Shown here: in pieces, positions 62,702 to 64,000 of the stretch | Layout: every line of letters begins with the position of its first letter | Numbering within the stretch: the first letter of the stretch is position 1 | Translations under genes and position numbers: made by a program | The notes under the pieces: model-generated | What the model saw: the letters and a program-made list of their open reading frames with translations, nothing else | Told to the model about the DNA's origin: nothing | Database searches by the model: none | IMG/VR virus record: IMGVR_UViG_3300007511_000004 | Span: 1-64,000 of that record | Source: a virus | Reading direction: 5' to 3' (one strand) | Length of the DNA stretch: 64,000 bases

Positions 62702-63429
62702 TGCAAAGGGAAGGTCTAAACATCCATTATACGCAGATAACATAGATGCCATCATATCAACTCATGATATGATATTTGAGCATATGAAGCACAAGCCTAT
62801 AGGTCAAAAAATATCGAGGCTGTATGCAGAATTAGAAAAGGATGGCTCGGGCAAGGTAGTTTGTGTGGTGTGCAATGTATATACTAGAGATGATATTACC
62901 CAACATATACGCAGGTCTCATAATATGGATATTATCACAGAGTATAAACATATGAATTTTTATGATTGCTTCAAAAAAGAACAAGCCATATTAAGAGAAT
63001 ATAAAGATCACAGGATTAATATAAATTATAATGGATTTAAAACGACAGAGGCATTCAATGCAGCGGTTGCTATCTGATAATACAGAGAGAAAATTCATTG
63101 AAGAGTTTGACGTTTCCGATTATGAAATTCTTACTGAAGATGGGTATAAGGATATTACATCATCCAAAAAGACCATCAAATATGATATATGGAAAGTAAC
63201 CTGTGAGAATGGGCATTTCATAGAATGCGCTGATACCCACATTATTATAGATTCGAATGGCACTGAGATATATGCTAAGGATTCTTTGGGTGCATTGATA
63301 CAGACTATTGACGGTAACAGTAAAGTAATATCTGTGGTTAAGGATAATATTCCCCCAGAACATATGTATGATTTATCTGTCAACTCTGATACACATACGT
63401 TTTATTCTAATGGTATATTAAGTCATAAT
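62576..63429 (+). other. Atypically split intein in the terminase P-loop
   Basis: The intein starts with Cys at 62576 directly after GK of Walker A and ends ILSHN at 63415-63429 before extein Ser at 63430. Block A lies in the upstream polypeptide. Block B (GHFIECADTHIII), block F (MYDLSVNSDTHTFYSNG) and block G (ILSHN) lie in the downstream one. The break is between A and B, as in AceL-TerL. An unrelated gene occupies the gap. Confidence 0.82.
62655..63077 (+). CDS. Zinc-finger protein inserted in the fractured terminase gene
   Basis: ATG 62655 follows an AGGTG site. The 140-residue protein is in a different frame from both terminase pieces and overlaps each of them. It has a helical basic N-terminus (KELKEICSKIIKESSAKGRS) and VCVVCNVYTRDDITQHIRRS followed by His, a C-x2-C...H-x4-H zinc finger. 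Freestanding homing endonucleases interrupt similar fractured genes, and this could be one, a remnant, or an accessory DNA-binding protein. No nuclease motif was recognised. Confidence 0.65.
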   Translation: MKELKEICSKIIKESSAKGRSKHPLYADNIDAIISTHDMIFEHMKHKPIGQKISRLYAELEKDGSGKVVCVVCNVYTRDDITQHIRRSHNMDIITEYKHMNFYDCFKKEQAILREYKDHRININYNGFKTTEAFNAAVAI

Positions 63430-64000
63430 AGCATCAGTTCAGTTGCGTATCTATTGTGGTATGCGATTTTCACCCCCGAGAAAACAGTTGCAATCCTGGC
63501 TAACAAAGGGGATACCGCCCGAGAGATGTTGGCGCGGGTTACCTTAATGCTGGAGAATCTCCCGTTCTTCCTTCAGCCAGGAACAAAGGTTTTAAATAAA
63601 GGCTCTTTAGAATTTAGTAACCATAGTCGTATCATCGCCCGAGCGACTTCCGGCTCATCTATTCGTGGTATGTCGGTTAACTTACTTTACTTGGATGAGT
63701 TTGCCTTTGTGGAACGTGCTACTGAGTTCTATACATCAACTTATCCCGTGGTATCTTCAGGTAAAGATACTAAGGTTATTATCACCTCCACCGCTAATGG
63801 AATAGGGAACATATATCATAAATTATGGGAGGGTGCGGTTCAGGGCACTAATGATTATAAACCCTTTAGAGTTGATTGGTGGGATGTACCCGGCCGCGAT
63901 GAAGAGTGGAAGAAACAAACTATTGCTAATACTTCTCCGTTGCAATTTGAACAGGAGTTCTTAAATTCATTCCTGGGGACGGGAGACACTCTAGTTGCTG
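63058..64000 (+). CDS. 17: C-intein plus C-terminal part of large terminase gp17 (runs off the window)
   Basis: The frame opens after TAA 63022-63024. ATG 63058 has AGAGG six bases upstream and is preferred; ATG 63031 is the alternative. The first about 124 residues are the C-intein (DYEILTEDGYKDI, GHFIECADTH, FYSNGILSHN). The extein starts SISSVAYLLWYAIFTPEKTV, so Ser is residue +1 and completes the P-loop. Next come ATSGSSIRGMSVNLLYLDEF with the Walker B Asp/Glu, and VIITSTANGIGNIYHKLW, the ATPase coupling motif. The nuclease domain lies beyond the right edge. Confidence 0.88.
   Translation, partial: MQRLLSDNTERKFIEEFDVSDYEILTEDGYKDITSSKKTIKYDIWKVTCENGHFIECADTHIIIDSNGTEIYAKDSLGALIQTIDGNSKVISVVKDNIPPEHMYDLSVNSDTHTFYSNGILSHNSISSVAYLLWYAIFTPEKTVAILANKGDTAREMLARVTLMLENLPFFLQPGTKVLNKGSLEFSNHSRIIARATSGSSIRGMSVNLLYLDEFAFVERATEFYTSTYPVVSSGKDTKVIITSTANGIGNIYHKLWEGAVQGTNDYKPFRVDWWDVPGRDEEWKKQTIANTSPLQFEQEFLNSFLGTGDTLVA

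Noticed and set aside
1-64000. tRNA genes, integrase or attachment sites
   Set aside because: Intergenic spaces are nearly all under 80 bases and none that I read shows a cloverleaf or integrase; a tRNA scan would settle it.

Overview
This window is part of the genome of a large tailed phage of the T4-like myovirus superfamily, of the kind common in marine samples. The evidence is a near-complete set of T4-type baseplate, neck and packaging genes (gp26/51, 29, 54-like, 2, 4, 48, 53, 27, 5, 25, 6, 8, 13, 14, 15, 16, 17), very tight packing with ATGA or TAATG junctions, and repeated T4-type late promoters (CATAAATA or TATAAATA about 26-37 bases before many module starts). The host cannot be read from the sequence. 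No tRNA, CRISPR array, integrase or attachment site was seen, and no stretch over 300 bases lacks a gene.

Layout. 1-4.4 kb: minus-strand hub, tape-measure and head-completion genes, starting from divergent late promoters at 4.37-4.40 kb. 4.4-26.4 kb: plus-strand baseplate hub, spike, wedge and proximal fibre genes. 26.4-38.9 kb: plus-strand accessory cassette with three DxD glycosyltransferase-like proteins, a methyltransferase-like protein, a radical SAM/SPASM gene split at an A7 slippery site, a carbamoyltransferase, two SGNH-like proteins, a 2OG-Fe(II) oxygenase, two more radical SAM enzymes (one with a B12-binding-type N-terminus) and three tandem paralogues. 38.9-45.2 kb: modular tail fibres ending in a collagen-like fibre. 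45.2-57.5 kb: minus-strand accessory cassette with a cupin, four radical SAM proteins, five 2OG-oxygenase-like proteins, a flavin halogenase, a P-loop protein and four unknowns, built around a small protein ending in three CHx(S/D) repeats. 57.5-59.5 kb: a three-domain protein resembling animal and mimivirus procollagen lysyl hydroxylase/glycosyltransferase. 59.5-64 kb: neck genes, small terminase, and a large terminase broken by an atypically split intein.

How the parts may work together (inference). The collagen-like fibre has 34 Gly-X-Y triplets with all 11 lysines in the Y position, the classical site of hydroxylysine, and the genome also encodes a PLOD-like enzyme, so a phage collagen-modification pathway is plausible. 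Separately, the protein ending in CHx(S/D) repeats has its own late promoter and follows a SPASM radical SAM gene by one base, inside a cassette preceded by a consensus sigma-70 promoter (TTTACA-17-TATAAT). This suggests modification enzymes made early and a peptide or virion substrate made late, a RiPP-like system on a virus particle. Three features concern gene expression or protein maturation: two minus-one slippery heptamers at exact frame junctions (gp26/gp51 and a radical SAM/SPASM gene) and the split-intein terminase.
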